Assembly (NCBI GenBank): GCA_903926695.1
Contig: CAIYKK010000082.1
Coordinates: 1-5,113 of the forward strand
DNA from: an uncultured Burkholderiales bacterium
GTDB taxonomy: Bacteria; Pseudomonadota; Gammaproteobacteria; Burkholderiales; Burkholderiaceae_C
DNA: 5,113 nt
Direction: 5' to 3'
Numbering within the stretch: position 1 is the first letter of the stretch; each line of letters opens with the position of its first letter. The notes beneath the pieces were generated by a model. That model was not told the origin of the DNA. It worked only from the letters and a program-made list of their open reading frames with translations, and made no database searches. This document shows, in pieces, positions 3,798 to 5,113 of the stretch. The position numbers and the translations under genes are program-made.

Positions 3798-4979
3798 TTA
3801 CTGCCCCACCACCCAAGCCTGCCCCAGCGCCAGCCCCGCGTCACCGCAAGAGTTATTTTCAGGCCGCAAAACCCGCAAGCCGTGGCCATTTAACCGGTGC
3901 GTGACTTCGCCCGTCAAGATGGCATTCATAAAACAGCCGCCGCCCAGACACACGATGCCGCATCCGGCGCGGCGGGCGGCGTGGGCGGCCCAGTCGGCCA
4001 GCGCGTGGGCCAGCGTCAAGTGAAACCAGGCGGCTGCCGCGCCCACGCTGTCCGCCGTCTGCGGCCAGGCCAGCAGGGTTGCCATCAAGGGGCGGATGTC
4101 GAGCGCGCTGGTGTCGGTCGAAATGGCGACGGCGGGCGGGTGCTGGCCCGGCGCGTTCGGCCCCGGCGCGGGCGCTGGCGGGTTGGCGCTGAGCCAGCGG
4201 GCGGCCTGCTGCTCCAGCGCGATGGCCGCTTCGGCTTCGGTTTGTTCGTGCAGGTGCAGGCCGAGCGCGGCGGCGGCGGCGTCGAACCAGCGTCCGGCGC
4301 TGGTGCCGCTGGGGCAGTTCAGCTTGGCGGCCAGCATGCGCGCCATCATGCGCGCCGGGCCGGTGCCGACGGCGGGCGCGAGGCGCGGCTCGATTTCAGC
4401 GCCGCGCCCCATGGCGTGCAGCGCCGAGGCCAGCATGCGCCACGGCTGGCGCGCCGCCGCGTCGCCGCCGGGCAGCGCCAGCGGCCACAGGTGGCCCAGC
4501 CGTTTCCAATCGCCGGGCGCGACCCGCAGCAGTTCGCCGCCCCAAGCCGTGCCGTCGCTGCCCAGCCCCACGCCGTCCAGCGCCAAGCCGATCACCGGCT
4601 CACGCAAGCCGTGTTCGGCCATCACGGCGGCGATGTGGGCGTGGTGATGCTGCACGGCGATGGCGGGGATTTGCCATTCGTCGGCCAGCGCCAAGGCGAG
4701 GCGGGTGCTGAAAAAGTCCGGGTGCAGGTCGTGGGCGATGGCCGCTGGCGGCTGGCTGGCGCGGGCGGCGAGTGCGCGCGCTGAAGCCTCCAGCGCGCGG
4801 CAGGCATCGGCGTCGCGCAGGTCGCCGTGCAGGGCGGAGCTTTGCCAGCCGTTGGCCTCTAACAGGCAGGCGGTGTTTTTCAGCCACGCGCCCAGCGCCA
4901 GCACGGGGCGGGCGGGCTGCGGGCTGGCGGCCAGCGGGCGGGCGAGTGGCAGTTGCGCCGAATCAGCGGCGCGGTTCAT
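3798..4979 (-). CDS. hypF: Short HypF: Kae1-like carbamoyltransferase part only (393 aa)
   Basis: HypF uses carbamoyl phosphate and ATP to carbamoylate the C-terminal cysteine of HypE, the first step to the cyanide ligands of the NiFe site. Full HypF is about 750 aa with acylphosphatase, zinc-finger, YrdC-like and Kae1-like parts. This 393-aa protein has only the last: ALGAWLKNTACLL at 28-40, QHHHAH at 110-115 (metal site), DGVGLGSDGTAWGGE at 135-149 (nucleotide site), SAGRWFDAAAAALG at 227-240, GGGCFMN at 346-352 and NSCGDAGLALGQ at 376-387. No acylphosphatase or CX2C zinc motifs are present, and hypB lies directly upstream, so this is not a local frameshift. As I recall, R. eutropha HypF1 is a similar naturally short form. 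Its ATG overlaps the hypB stop (ATGA) and has no Shine-Dalgarno, suggesting coupled translation. The stop is natural, so the insertion did not damage it. Confidence 0.92.
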   Translation of the reverse strand: MNRAADSAQLPLARPLAASPQPARPVLALGAWLKNTACLLEANGWQSSALHGDLRDADACRALEASARALAARASQPPAAIAHDLHPDFFSTRLALALADEWQIPAIAVQHHHAHIAAVMAEHGLREPVIGLALDGVGLGSDGTAWGGELLRVAPGDWKRLGHLWPLALPGGDAAARQPWRMLASALHAMGRGAEIEPRLAPAVGTGPARMMARMLAAKLNCPSGTSAGRWFDAAAAALGLHLHEQTEAEAAIALEQQAARWLSANPPAPAPGPNAPGQHPPAVAISTDTSALDIRPLMATLLAWPQTADSVGAAAAWFHLTLAHALADWAAHAARRAGCGIVCLGGGCFMNAILTGEVTHRLNGHGLRVLRPENNSCGDAGLALGQAWVVGQ

Positions 4980-5113
4980 GCGGGGGGTTCATGTAAAAAA
5001 GTGGTGTGCTTCATGTGAGAAAGCGGCTCGGTTGATGCCAGAAAATCCGGGGCCAGCGCGTGTTCCAGCCAGTTCAGCCACGCGTCCATGCCTGCGCCGC
5101 TGGTGGCCGAGAG
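4976..5113 (-). CDS. hypB: HypB, nickel-delivery GTPase (C-terminal 45 residues only)
   Basis: HypB is the GTPase that, with HypA, supplies nickel to the hydrogenase large subunit. Only the last 45 residues are in the window. They begin LSATSGAGMDAWLNWLEHAL, which matches the end of the HypB G domain: the SAT/SAK base-recognition loop (G5) followed by the G-M-D-x-W-L-x-W-L helix. In E. coli HypB the protein ends soon after this helix; here about 25 further residues follow, with three His residues (HMKH and LHEPPA). The stop overlaps the hypF start as ATGA. Placement next to hypF supports the call. Confidence 0.93.
   Translation of the reverse strand, partial: LSATSGAGMDAWLNWLEHALAPDFLASTEPLSHMKHTTFLHEPPA

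Noticed and set aside
3692..3889. 65-aa frame spanning the hypF stop
   Set aside because: It starts inside hypF in another frame, has no ribosome site of note, and its Trp/Gly-rich start is an out-of-frame reading of hypF.
3897..4784. Long open frame on the plus strand opposite hypF
   Set aside because: It is antisense to a gene with clear HypF motifs, and its Gly/Arg/Gln-rich translation is typical of a GC-rich shadow frame.

Overview
The window is a [NiFe]-hydrogenase maturation (hyp) operon read on the minus strand, split by about 2.9 kb of DNA of different character. In transcription order (high to low coordinate) it holds the 3' end of hypB, a complete short hypF with only the Kae1-like carbamoyltransferase part, five small unrecognised genes, hypC, and the 5' part of hypD. 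The order hypB-hypF(short)-hypC-hypD and the very GC-rich, Ala/Arg-rich coding suggest a betaproteobacterium, probably Burkholderiales or a relative. As I recall, Ralstonia eutropha (Cupriavidus necator) H16 has the same hypA1B1F1C1D1E1 order with a similarly short HypF1. This taxonomic guess is an inference; no ribosomal marker is present.

Layout: 4976-5113 hypB C-terminus; 3798-4979 hypF, overlapping hypB by ATGA; 917-3797 inserted segment; 674-916 hypC; 1-677 hypD, overlapping hypC by ATGA. The overlaps at hypB/hypF and hypC/hypD show a tightly packed operon, so the 2.9-kb gap between hypF and hypC stands out. The insert is much poorer in GC: 22 G/C of 60 at 3181-3240 against 48 of 60 at 4321-4380 in hypF.

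The insert carries five codirectional small ORFs of 156, 143, 130, 83 and 85 aa, each with its own Shine-Dalgarno sequence and each separated by 107-348 nt of non-coding DNA. Several gaps hold imperfect stem-loops. The one at 1440-1494 looks like a short integron attC site, and the one at 958-995 beside hypC looks like part of another. The insert also carries two copies of a 25-bp AATTGG...CCAATT repeat, a perfect 14-bp palindrome, and a near-perfect 11-bp direct repeat close to its two ends. One reading is a small group of integron-type gene cassettes without an integrase (CALIN-like) lodged in the hyp operon; this is a hypothesis. No integrase, transposase, tRNA, rRNA or CRISPR array is visible.

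How the genes work together: HypF and HypE make the cyanide ligands of the NiFe active site, HypC and HypD hold and assemble the Fe(CN)2CO unit, and HypB (with HypA) delivers nickel. The inserted genes point the same way as the operon, so hypC and hypD could still be reached by read-through, but nothing links the inserted genes functionally to hydrogenase maturation.
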